From JAWWBN01 sp033720955 (GTDB lineage: Bacteria; Acidobacteriota; Thermoanaerobaculia; Multivoradales; JAHEKO01), in contig JAWWBN010000021.1 in NCBI GenBank assembly GCA_033720955.1, forward strand, positions 1 through 28,137: DNA of 28,137 bases. Direction: 5' to 3'. Position 1 is the first letter of the stretch. The number at the start of each line of letters is the position of its first letter. This document shows positions 8,359 through 15,235 of the stretch, piece by piece. A model generated the notes under the pieces. The model was given only the letters and a program-made list of their open reading frames with translations. It was not told where the DNA came from and made no database searches. The translations under genes and the position numbers were made by a program.

Positions 8359-8646
8359 CTATCCGTAGCGGGTCAGGAGGCCCAGGATTCCCGACAGCCG
8401 GTCGTGCAGCTCGGCGGGCGGCTCCTCCACCATCCGGTGCTCGATGGCGCAGGCGATGAGCTCCGTGAAGGCCTTCGCCAGGGCTCCACGGGCCGCCGAG
8501 AGCTGCTGCGCGATGGCCTCGCAGTCGCGCTCCTCGGCGATCATCCGCTGCACACCGCGGAGCTGGCCCTCGACCCGGGCCAGCCGGTCGATGAGGGCCT
8601 TGCGGTCGGCCTCCGAGAGAGTGCCGGCGGCGGGGATCGTGGTCAC
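8359..8646 (-). CDS. CsoR/RcnR/CstR-family (DUF156) transcriptional repressor, probable persulfide sensor
   Basis: A small all-helical regulator of 95 residues, read from GTG 8646, which follows the DsrE2 stop by 17 bases. The family core is clear: LIDRLARVEGQLRGVQRMI, then C42 in RDCEAIAQQLSAARGAL, then C66 in ELIACAIEH with H70. Copper-sensing CsoR proteins use Cys...His-x3-Cys at the second site. Here the second Cys lies 24 positions after the first and the copper-type His-x3-Cys is absent, so a copper role is unlikely. Cysteine-only members such as CstR form di- to tetrasulfide bridges with reactive sulfur species and release DNA. Context (TusA, DsrE2, persulfide dioxygenase) and three shared inverted repeats nearby support a sulfur-responsive repressor. 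Earlier in-frame starts would lie inside the DsrE2 gene. The family call is secure; the ligand is inferred. Confidence 0.82.
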   Translation of the reverse strand: MTTIPAAGTLSEADRKALIDRLARVEGQLRGVQRMIAEERDCEAIAQQLSAARGALAKAFTELIACAIEHRMVEEPPAELHDRLSGILGLLTRYG

Positions 8647-8663
8647 GGCGGGCGGTGGCGGTC

Positions 8664-9236
8664 TCAGATGAAGAGGTTGGTCCGCGACCGCAGGCTCTCG
8701 CCCAGGAAGCTGGCCACGCCGGCCGGCTCCAGACCGTCGATGAGCTCGTCCTCGGAGATCCCCATCACGTCGCGCGACATCTCGCACGCCAGCATCTTCA
8801 CCCCCATCTCGCGCGCCATGGCCATCATCTCCTCGAGCGAGGCGACTCCCTTGTCTTTCATCATCTTGCGCAGCATCTTGGCGCCCACGCCGAAGAAGTT
8901 CATCTTCGACACCCCCAGGCCCGCCGAGCTCGACGGCGTCATCGCCGCCATCATCTTCTCGAACAGGCTCTTGCCGGAGAGCTGCGACCGCTTCTTCAGC
9001 ACGGACAGCCCCCAGAAGGTGAAGAACATGCTCACCTGCTGGCCCAGGGCCGCCGCCCCGGTCGCGATCACGAAGCCGGCCAGCACCTTGTCCAGGTCGC
9101 CCGAGAAGATGATCAGGGCGATCTGGTCCTCCGGCTGCGAATCTTCGATCTCCGCGACGCGGCTCTCCAGGACCTCCAGACGGGCGGCCAGCTCCTCGAC
9201 GCTCGCGGCGCCCTTGTCGATCTCGCTCACGGTCAT
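8664..9236 (-). CDS. dsrE2: DsrE2-type sulfur carrier (DsrE/F/H superfamily)
   Basis: A 190-residue protein. It has an N-terminal coiled-coil-like segment (VEELAARLEVLESRVAEIE), a hydrophobic stretch FVIATGAAALGQQVSMFFTFWGL, the family pattern SKMNFFGVGAKMLRKMM, and C151 in MLACEMSRDVMGISEDEL. C151 is the only cysteine and is the expected persulfide carrier. Known DsrE2 proteins occur in rhd-tusA-dsrE2 clusters of sulfur oxidisers and hand sulfane sulfur between carrier proteins; they are often membrane-associated. AGGAGG lies just before the ATG at 9236, and the tusA stop is only 14 bases upstream, so the two are co-transcribed. Here the rhodanese of the usual trio is supplied by the divergent rhodanese-dioxygenase gene. 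No sHdr or Dsr genes are visible in the window, so the final acceptor is not shown. Confidence 0.83.
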   Translation of the reverse strand: MTVSEIDKGAASVEELAARLEVLESRVAEIEDSQPEDQIALIIFSGDLDKVLAGFVIATGAAALGQQVSMFFTFWGLSVLKKRSQLSGKSLFEKMMAAMTPSSSAGLGVSKMNFFGVGAKMLRKMMKDKGVASLEEMMAMAREMGVKMLACEMSRDVMGISEDELIDGLEPAGVASFLGESLRSRTNLFI

Positions 9237-9250
9237 CGTCTCGGCCTCCT

Positions 9251-9502
9251 TCAGCCCTTCTGCACGAAGTGGAGGAAACGACGGTGGCCCGCCGCCCCGT
9301 GCTCCTCCTGGGCCAGAAGCTCGATGTTCTTGGCGATCTTCGCCCAGCCCTGGAAGTCCTTGATCGAGCCCCGGTCGGTGCTCACGACCTTCAGCACCTG
9401 GCCGGCGCCGAGCTCGTTCATCTTCTGGCGAGCCTTCACCAGCGGCATCGGGCAGTTGAGGCCGCTGGTGTCCAGCTCCACGTCAAAGCTCACGTCGGTC
9501 AT
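9251..9502 (-). CDS. tusA: TusA/SirA-family sulfur carrier protein
   Basis: An 83-residue TusA-family protein. The signature is LDTSGLNCPMPLVKARQKM, with the persulfide-carrying C17 in the CPMP motif (residues 17-20), followed by the beta-alpha-beta-alpha-beta fold (VLKVVSTDRGSIKDFQGWAK). TusA proteins accept sulfane sulfur from rhodaneses or desulfurases in the cytoplasm and pass it on. I chose the ATG at 9502 because AGGAAG precedes it at the right spacing; a longer in-frame start would run into the promoter and operator. It is the first gene of the minus-strand unit tusA-dsrE2-regulator and lies divergent from the rhodanese-dioxygenase gene across operator 3. The tail (RRFLHFVQKG) slightly extends the core. 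The linkage points to sulfur oxidation or detoxification rather than tRNA thiolation. Confidence 0.88.
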   Translation of the reverse strand: MTDVSFDVELDTSGLNCPMPLVKARQKMNELGAGQVLKVVSTDRGSIKDFQGWAKIAKNIELLAQEEHGAAGHRRFLHFVQKG

Positions 9503-9539
9503 CTTGCTTCCTCTCCGCGCGCGGATTCGGTTCGGTAGC

Positions 9540-9569
9540 AAGGTAGAATACCCCGGGTGGTATTGTCAA
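9540..9569 (-). promoter_or_regulatory. Probable promoter of tusA-dsrE2-regulator unit
   Basis: On the minus strand a perfect TTGACA -35 box (9569-9564) is followed after 18 bases by a weak TACCTT -10 candidate (9545-9540). Operator 3 fills almost the entire spacer, an arrangement where repressor binding would exclude RNA polymerase. The -10 assignment is uncertain. Confidence 0.35.
9547..9564. promoter_or_regulatory. CstR/CsoR-type operator 3, in the divergent tusA / rhodanese-dioxygenase promoter region
   Basis: Perfect inverted repeat AATACC-CCGGGT-GGTATT with the same six-base spacing as operators 1 and 2 (ATAC-Y arms). It lies 32 bases upstream of the dioxygenase ATG and 45 bases upstream of the tusA ATG, so one site could control both units. 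ATACC/GGTAT arms around a G/C-rich centre resemble operators known for CsoR/CstR regulators; the match to this regulator is inference. Confidence 0.65.
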
Positions 9570-9595
9570 GATGGCCTCCGGCCAGGGAGAGACGC

Positions 9596-10801
9596 ATGAC
9601 GACGCAGACCGGGCGCGACAGCGAGTGGCAGGCCGACGAGCTCCGGGGTCGGCTGGAGCGCGGCGACGAGCTCTTCGTGCTCGACGTCCGCAACGAGGAG
9701 GAGTTCGAGAGCTGGCGCATCGAGGGGCGGGGTGAGCTGCCCACGGTCAACGTGCCCTACTACGAGATGCTCGAGGTGGACGAGTTCGACGACGTGGTCG
9801 ATTCGTTCCAGGAGTTCCTGCGCGGGAAGTGGGCCGAGCGGCTCCCCAGGGACGTCCCCATCCTGGCGGTCTGCGCCAAGGGGGACACCTCCGAGTACGT
9901 CGCCGAGGCGCTGCGCCGGCTGGGCTTCGACGCCGTCAACCTGGCCGGGGGGACCGCAGCGTGGGGCGACCACTACCACGCCCGCCCGGTGGTCGAGAGC
10001 GAGGAGCTGACCCTCTTCCAGGTGGCCCGGCCGGCCCGCGGCTGCCTCTCCTATCTGCTCGCCAGCGGCGGCGAGGCGGCGGTGGTGGATCCCCTGCGCC
10101 ACGTGGACCACTACACCACCCTGGCCGAGCGGCTCGGCGCTCGAATCCGCCTGGTGCTCGACACCCACGGCCACGCCGACCACATCAGCGGCGGGCCCGC
10201 CCTGGCCGCGGCGGTCGGGGCGCCCTACCACCTCCACCCCTACGACGGCATCCACCCCATCGACGTTCTGCCGGCGAAGATCGCCTACGAGTACCTCGAG
10301 GAGGGGGACGTCTTCCAGGTGGGGGCCGTGCAGATCGAGGCCCTGCACATCCCGGGGCACACCCTGGGGAACATGGCCTTCCGGGTCGGCGCCGGCCATC
10401 TCCTGACCGGTGACTCGATCTTCGTGGACTCGATCTCCCGTCCCGACCTGGGCGGCCACGCCGCGACCTGGGCTCCCCTCCACTACCGCTCGCTGCAACG
10501 GCTCCTCGAGCTGCCCGGCGAGACCGTGATCCTGCCGGGCCACTTCGCCAGCCTGGCCGAGGCCGGCGACGACGGGCTGGTGGGGGCCCCTCTGGGGGAG
10601 CTGGCCGGCCGCAACGACGGCCTGCGCATGGCGCGTCAGAGCGAGGAGGAGTTCGTGGCCGAGATCCTGGCCTCGCTGCCCGAGTTCCCCGACGAGTACG
10701 TCGAGATCAAGCGCGTCAACGCCGGTCTGGCGTCGCCGGATGAGGAGAAGGCCTCCGAGCTCGAGCTCGGCAAGAACATCTGCGCACTGGCCAAGGGGTA
10801 G
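9596..10801 (+). CDS. Rhodanese-persulfide dioxygenase fusion (rhodanese domain then ETHE1-like metallo-beta-lactamase domain)
   Basis: A 401-residue fusion enzyme. Residues about 10-128 form a rhodanese domain (LFVLDVRNEEEF, active-site loop C93-AKGDTS, NLAGGTAAW). From about residue 135 an MBL-fold domain follows with TH191-G-H193-A-D195-H196, H255 in HIPGHTLGN, D273 in LTGDS, and SRPDL/LPGHF (H316). This matches ETHE1-type persulfide dioxygenases, which use one iron to turn glutathione or other low-molecular-weight persulfide plus O2 into sulfite. The rhodanese can interconvert persulfide and thiosulfate. In characterised fusions such as CstB and PRF the dioxygenase comes first; here the order is reversed. 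I chose ATG 9596 because GGGAGA precedes it; the earlier GTG lies inside operator 3. It acts in the cytoplasm and is divergent from tusA, sharing the operator. Confidence 0.88.
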   Translation: MTTQTGRDSEWQADELRGRLERGDELFVLDVRNEEEFESWRIEGRGELPTVNVPYYEMLEVDEFDDVVDSFQEFLRGKWAERLPRDVPILAVCAKGDTSEYVAEALRRLGFDAVNLAGGTAAWGDHYHARPVVESEELTLFQVARPARGCLSYLLASGGEAAVVDPLRHVDHYTTLAERLGARIRLVLDTHGHADHISGGPALAAAVGAPYHLHPYDGIHPIDVLPAKIAYEYLEEGDVFQVGAVQIEALHIPGHTLGNMAFRVGAGHLLTGDSIFVDSISRPDLGGHAATWAPLHYRSLQRLLELPGETVILPGHFASLAEAGDDGLVGAPLGELAGRNDGLRMARQSEEEFVAEILASLPEFPDEYVEIKRVNAGLASPDEEKASELELGKNICALAKG

Positions 10802-10875
10802 CCCCCCGGTCCAGCGGTGCGGGAGGGCAGAACCCGCCACCCCCCACTTTGGGCCTGATACTCTGGGCTCGATTG

Positions 10876-11409
10876 ATGGCGGGTAGCCTGTCCGAGGCCG
10901 ATGTCGCCGAGCTCGGCGCGCGGCTCGAGCGCGCGGTGGTCGCGGTGTGCCCCGCCTGGCTCGCCGACCGCCGCGACGACGTGGTGCAGGCGGCCGTCGT
11001 CAAGGTCCTGGAGCTCCAGCGGCGCAGTGAGGGAGATCGGCGCTTCAGCGCGTCCTATCTGTGGCGGGTGGCCCACAGCGCCCTGGTCGACGAGATCCGC
11101 CGCATCCGGAGACGCGGTGAGGAGCCGCTCGAGGAGAATCCGGTGAGCACGCTCGCAGCGACATCGCCCAACCCCGAGAGCGAGGCCTACGGGCGGGAGC
11201 TCGGGCGGCAGATCGAAGGCTGTCTGGCGCGCCTGGTGCGCCCCCGGCGACGCGCGGTCACCCTCTACCTGCTCGGCCACTCCGTGCCCGAGGCGGCGCG
11301 GCTGCTGGGCGAGGACCGGAAGCGGGTCGAGAACCTGGTCTACCGCGCCCTGGCCGATCTGCGGCGCTGTCTCGAACAGAAGGAGGTCTCGTGGAGCCCG
11401 AACGGATGA
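10876..11409 (+). CDS. ECF-type sigma-70 family RNA polymerase sigma factor
   Basis: A 177-residue two-domain sigma factor. Region 2 is seen as DRRDDVVQAAVVKVLEL with SASYLWRVAHSALVDEIRRIRRR. Region 4 is seen as RRRAVTLYLLGHSVPEAARLLGEDRKRVENLVYRALADLRR, a helix-turn-helix that reads the -35 element. The gene overlaps the next by 19 bases, and the third gene of the unit overlaps in turn, so the three are one operon. ECF sigma factors are normally held by the co-encoded anti-sigma factor until a signal outside the cytoplasm releases them. I chose the ATG at 10876; TTG at 10873 or 10849 would also be in frame, and no clear ribosome-binding site decides between them. Confidence 0.85.
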   Translation: MAGSLSEADVAELGARLERAVVAVCPAWLADRRDDVVQAAVVKVLELQRRSEGDRRFSASYLWRVAHSALVDEIRRIRRRGEEPLEENPVSTLAATSPNPESEAYGRELGRQIEGCLARLVRPRRRAVTLYLLGHSVPEAARLLGEDRKRVENLVYRALADLRRCLEQKEVSWSPNG

Positions 11410-12062
11410 CGAGCGAGCGGCAGATCGAGCTTCTGCGCCGCGCTTTCGGGGCCCGGACGCAGCGGCCGAGCGGGGAGGCGTGCGCCGGGCGGGACGAGAT
11501 CTGGCGGGCCGTGGCGGGCGAGCTGGCCGCGCCGCAGCGGCGCAAGATCGTGGACCATCTGGCGGCCTGCGCGGTGTGCGCCGAGGAGTGGCGGCTGGCC
11601 GTGGAGCTCGGCGCCTCGGACGCGAGCGCCACCCGCGACTCCACGGCGACGAAGAGCCCCCGGCACTCCTGGCAGCTCGCCGCCGCCGCGCTGGCGGTGC
11701 TGCTCGCCGGCGCCCTGGCCTGGCGGATGAATGGACCGGCGGTGGAAGAGCCGGCCGTCTACCGTGACCTCTCGGGCAGCGGCATCCGCTCCCTGGTCCC
11801 GCAAGAGGTCCCCCTGGCGCCGCACGGCCTGGTCCTGCGCTGGGAGGGCGGCTTCGAGGCCGACTCCTACACCCTCCGCCTCTCCGACGACCGGCTCGAG
11901 ACTCTCGCCCTGCTCGAAGGCCTCGAAGAGCCCGAGGCGAGGATCGACCCGGCACCCCTCGCGCGCCTCGCCCCCGGGGCGCGCCTGCTCTGGCAGGTCG
12001 AGGCGAAGCTGCCCGACGGTCGCCGGCTCGTCTCGCCGACCTTCGTCAACCGGCTGGAATGA
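11391..12062 (+). CDS. Membrane-bound anti-sigma factor with zinc-finger (ZAS-like) N terminus and extracytoplasmic FN3-like domain
   Basis: A 223-residue protein started by GTG 11391, which has AGGAGG five bases upstream. An alternative ATG at 11406 lacks that spacing. C31, H56, C60 and C63 (HLAACAVC) form a zinc-finger anti-sigma pattern that would bind the co-encoded sigma factor. One transmembrane helix follows (about 93-111, WQLAAAALAVLLAGALAW). The C-terminal region of about 110 residues is outside the cytoplasm and looks like a fibronectin-III-type fold (LVLRWEGGFEADSYTLRL ... GARLLWQVEAKLPDGRRLVS). The role is to restrain the ECF sigma factor and sense an envelope signal. It overlaps the CHAT protease gene by an ATGA, which raises the possibility that the protease controls its destruction. 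No direct evidence for that cleavage is visible. Confidence 0.78.
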   Translation: MEPERMTSERQIELLRRAFGARTQRPSGEACAGRDEIWRAVAGELAAPQRRKIVDHLAACAVCAEEWRLAVELGASDASATRDSTATKSPRHSWQLAAAALAVLLAGALAWRMNGPAVEEPAVYRDLSGSGIRSLVPQEVPLAPHGLVLRWEGGFEADSYTLRLSDDRLETLALLEGLEEPEARIDPAPLARLAPGARLLWQVEAKLPDGRRLVSPTFVNRLE

Positions 12063-14860
12063 GGCGGGCGGGAGGTCGGAGGGAACCGGCTCGCGGCGGA
12101 CTCCTCGCCGCCCTGCTCTCCGCCCTGCCGCTGCCGCTCCTCGCTCAGGGAACCGGGATTCCCCAGCGGTCCTACGCGGAGTGCGAGCGCTCGGCCGAGA
12201 CCACCGCGGAGCTCGCCCGTTGCATCCACCGCGTAGCTCATCGGGACGGCTCGTTCGCCGAGGCGGCCCGCCGCCTCGAGCTCCTCCGGGCGCTCGACCC
12301 GGGCGATCCCGACGTTCTGCGGTGGCTGGCCGAGGTCGAAGCCGACCGGGCCGGCGGACACGCCGAGGAGCTCCTCGCCGCCGCCGCCGAGGCTTTCGCC
12401 GCCGCCGGCCGGCCCGCGGACGAAGTGGAGGCCCGAGCCGCCCTCTCCCGTAGGCTCATCTCCCGCGGCGATCGCGACGCGGCCCGCGAGCAGCTCGAGG
12501 CCGCCCGACGCGTGCTCGGGCGAACCGATTCGATCGACGCCCGCGGCTGGCTGGAGCTGGCCGAGGCCCACCTCGCCTCGTCCCGGGGCGACCACGGCGC
12601 CGCGCGGCAGTTGCTCGACGCCGTCGAAGCCGACATCCTCCCGCGGGCCTCGCCGGTGCTGCGAGCCGCCTGGCGGGTCGCGGCGGGAGCCAACGCCTGG
12701 TATCTGGGCGAGTACGAGCGCTCGGAGGGGCTCTACGTCGAGGCGGCCGAGCTGTGGGCCGACTCCGGCGATCGGTTCTCCGAGGCGATGGCCCGAACGA
12801 CACTCCTGCTGTTTGTGGGGCAGGACCCGGTCACGCGAGCCGAACGGGCCCTGGCCATAGCCACCGAGGGCGGCAACCTCCGGCAGGCGGCTCGCTGTCA
12901 CTCCTTCCTGGCGGACCTGCTGCCGGAGGACCGGCCGGCCGAGAAGCTCGACCACGCCGAGCGAGCCGTGGCTCTCAGCCGGGCCGCCCGCGACCCGGCC
13001 GGCCTCCAGATGGCGCTGCGTGGCCATGCCTCGACCCTCCTCGCGACCGACCCCGAGCGCGCGCTCGAGGTCCTCGCCGAGGCGATCGACACCGCGCGCC
13101 GGAGCGGAGACCCGGCGCAGATGGCCCGCAACCGCGTCATTCTCAGCCGGATGCTCTGGAGGCTCGGACCGCGGGAGCGGGCGATCGCGGCGTCGATCGA
13201 GGCCCTCCACGCGGTGGAGGCGACCCGGGAGCTCCAGCCCGACTCCGAGGCCCGGGCGCGCCGCTTCAGCACCTGGTGGCTCGTGTACGTCGATCTGGTC
13301 GCTCACCTGCTCGCGGGAGATCTCCTGCCGGAGACGGCGGCGGTGAGTCGCGACGACCTCGAGGCCGCCTTCCGCGTGACGGAGCGCTACCGTGCGCGCG
13401 TCCTCCTCGACGAGCTCGACGCCTCGGGAGCGACGCCGGCGCTCGGCCGCGCGAGCAGCGGGCGGGAGGCCTGGCTGGGCAGTCAGCAGGACCTCTCCGC
13501 ACTCCAGCTCCGGCTCCGGGACCCTTCCCTGCCCGCGTCCGAACGGGAGCGCCTGCTCGAGGAGATCGAGGCGGCAGAACGCGAGGAGGCCCGGATGAGA
13601 GCCGAGCTGGCGCGCGCCCAACCCGCCTTCGGAGCCGTGAGGGCGCCGCGTCTGGCCACTCTCCACGAGGTACAGGCGGCGCTGGCCGAAGACCAGGCTC
13701 TGATCTCCCTCTGGAACGTCTTCGACTCCGCGAAGTCGTGGGCGTTCGTGGTGACGAGCTCCTCGGTCGAGATCTGCCCCGCCGAGTCCCACGAGACCCT
13801 CGAGCCCGCGGCCTCGCTCTACCTCGGGCTCGTGGGTCGCGACGAAGCGGTCGAGCGCCTCGCCGCGGCGCGGCTGTACGACCTGTTACTGCGCTGTCCG
13901 GTCGAGCGCCTTCCGGCGCCCGTCCGGCGGCTCGTCGTCGTCCCCTCCTGGGGCTCGACCCAACTGCCCCTCGGCACCCTGCGGCCCTCACCGGAGGCCG
14001 AGCCCCTCGTCGCCCGCTTCGAGATCACCACCGCACCGTCGGTCACCGTCTGGCTGCGCCTGCGGCGCTCCGGCGCGGCCGAGGCCGGCGCGGTGCTCGC
14101 CCTGGCCGACCCGGTCCTCGCCGAAACTCCGGTCCCCGCTTCGCTCCCTGCATCCGCGCAGAACGCGGACACGGTGGCGCGTGCGGCCGCCCCCGCGCCG
14201 CTGCCGCGAGCCCGGCGGGAGGGGCGCTTCGCGGCGGCACGGCGGGGCGACCTCCTGCTCGTAGGAGAGAGCGCGACCGAACGGGCCGTCAAGCGCACCG
14301 ACCTCGACCGCTTCTCCGTCCTCCACTTCGCCACCCACGCCCTGGTCGATCCCGAGCACCCGGAGCGCTCGGCGATCGTCCTGGCGCCCGGAGACCCCGA
14401 CGAAGACGGCCTGCTGCAGGCCCGCGAGATCGTGGACCTCGACCTGTCGGGACAGCTCGTGGTGATGGCGGCCTGCCGCAGCGCCTCCGGCGAGCTGGTC
14501 CGGGGCGAGGGAGTCCTCGGCCTGGCGCGCGGCTTCTTCGTCGCCGGCGCTCGCACGGTGGTGGCGAGTCTCTGGCCCCTACGCGACGACGACGCGCTCG
14601 CGCTGCTGACCGAGTTCTACCGCGGCCTGCGGCGGGGCGAGAGCGTCGCGGCGGCGCTGGCTGGCGCCCAGGCCGCCCGTCGTGACGAGGGCGCCCCCGC
14701 CGCCGCCTGGGCCGGGCTCGTGGTCCTCGGCGACGGGGACCTGGTGCCGATGTCGGAAGACCGTGCCGCGAGAAGGCCGGGGCCCTGGATCGCCGGCGCG
14801 CTCGGGCTGATCGCGATCCTGGTGGTGGCGTCCCGAGTGGTCCGGGCGGCTCGGCGCTGA
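12059..14860 (+). CDS. Exported TPR-CHAT protein (caspase-like protease), membrane-anchored
   Basis: A 933-residue protein with an N-terminal signal sequence (GLLAALLSALPLPLLAQG). A long helical TPR-type array runs to about residue 430 (repeats such as EAARRLELLRALDPGDPDVLRWLAEVEA, here only partly quoted), then a coiled helical segment, then a CHAT domain. The caspase-type dyad is visible as H760 in HFATHALVD and C806 in VVMAACRSASGE, followed by GEGVLGLARGFFVAGARTVVASLWPL. A C-terminal hydrophobic helix (IAGALGLIAILVVASRVV) ends in basic residues and would anchor the protein in the inner membrane with the protease outside. CHAT proteases cut partner proteins; TPRs usually recognise the substrate or trigger. 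Start and stop overlap the anti-sigma gene (ATGA). The dyad looks intact, so activity is likely. The target is unknown. Confidence 0.87.
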   Translation: MRRAGGRREPARGGLLAALLSALPLPLLAQGTGIPQRSYAECERSAETTAELARCIHRVAHRDGSFAEAARRLELLRALDPGDPDVLRWLAEVEADRAGGHAEELLAAAAEAFAAAGRPADEVEARAALSRRLISRGDRDAAREQLEAARRVLGRTDSIDARGWLELAEAHLASSRGDHGAARQLLDAVEADILPRASPVLRAAWRVAAGANAWYLGEYERSEGLYVEAAELWADSGDRFSEAMARTTLLLFVGQDPVTRAERALAIATEGGNLRQAARCHSFLADLLPEDRPAEKLDHAERAVALSRAARDPAGLQMALRGHASTLLATDPERALEVLAEAIDTARRSGDPAQMARNRVILSRMLWRLGPRERAIAASIEALHAVEATRELQPDSEARARRFSTWWLVYVDLVAHLLAGDLLPETAAVSRDDLEAAFRVTERYRARVLLDELDASGATPALGRASSGREAWLGSQQDLSALQLRLRDPSLPASERERLLEEIEAAEREEARMRAELARAQPAFGAVRAPRLATLHEVQAALAEDQALISLWNVFDSAKSWAFVVTSSSVEICPAESHETLEPAASLYLGLVGRDEAVERLAAARLYDLLLRCPVERLPAPVRRLVVVPSWGSTQLPLGTLRPSPEAEPLVARFEITTAPSVTVWLRLRRSGAAEAGAVLALADPVLAETPVPASLPASAQNADTVARAAAPAPLPRARREGRFAAARRGDLLLVGESATERAVKRTDLDRFSVLHFATHALVDPEHPERSAIVLAPGDPDEDGLLQAREIVDLDLSGQLVVMAACRSASGELVRGEGVLGLARGFFVAGARTVVASLWPLRDDDALALLTEFYRGLRRGESVAAALAGAQAARRDEGAPAAAWAGLVVLGDGDLVPMSEDRAARRPGPWIAGALGLIAILVVASRVVRAARR

Positions 14861-15235
14861 CCCGCCGAGCCGGACTCGGAACGGCCTCCCATAAATCCGA
14901 CGCGGTCCGACCCCCCTCCATGAAGTGCGGACCCCTCAGCCGGAGGCCATCTCCGAGGCAGCGGGATTAGACGTCCGGGTCGCCCGGGTCGTCGCGACCC
15001 GGGGCCGGGCTCTCGGGCCCGGTGAGGGGATCGCCGCCCGCCGAGCGTTGATCGAGGGCAAGCCGCTCACGAGCCCGCCGCAGGGAGGCCCGTCGGTGAC
15101 ACCCTGGGCGAGCTCGGGTTTCCCCAGGAGACGACCTGACCGCCGGTCCCGGTCTTCATCCGGGGGAGCGAACAACGGCCCGAGCGTTGCCAGACGGAGA
15201 AACGCCTTGAAGCTCGCCACAGACAGGAGCCGAGG
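14861..15235. other. Gene-free stretch with hairpins between CHAT gene and secreted-protein gene
   Basis: No convincing coding sequence was found in these 375 bases. A short CCGAG/CTCGG hairpin (14865-14879) follows the CHAT stop. A stronger hairpin, CCCGGGTCG-TCG-CGACCCGGG, lies at 14983-15003. Neither has a T tract. The 3' end carries GGAG in front of the next start. It probably holds the end of the sigma operon and the promoter of the secreted-protein gene. Confidence 0.4.

Noticed and set aside
8359..8646. Copper-sensing CsoR
   Set aside because: The copper-type His-x3-Cys site is missing and no copper transporter or chaperone is nearby.
6640..9363. 907-codon open frame on the + strand across fadL, the regulator and dsrE2
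   Set aside because: It is antisense to three recognised genes and crosses their promoters; no motif or ribosome-binding site.
10857..10873. Half-site GATACTCTGGGC just before the sigma-factor gene, similar to operator 2
   Set aside because: The left arm and spacer match but the right arm (TCGAT versus AGTAT) keeps only two of five bases, so a fourth operator is not supported.
11867..13792. 641-codon open frame on the - strand under the CHAT gene
   Set aside because: Shadow frame of the TPR-CHAT gene, which has signal sequence and catalytic residues.
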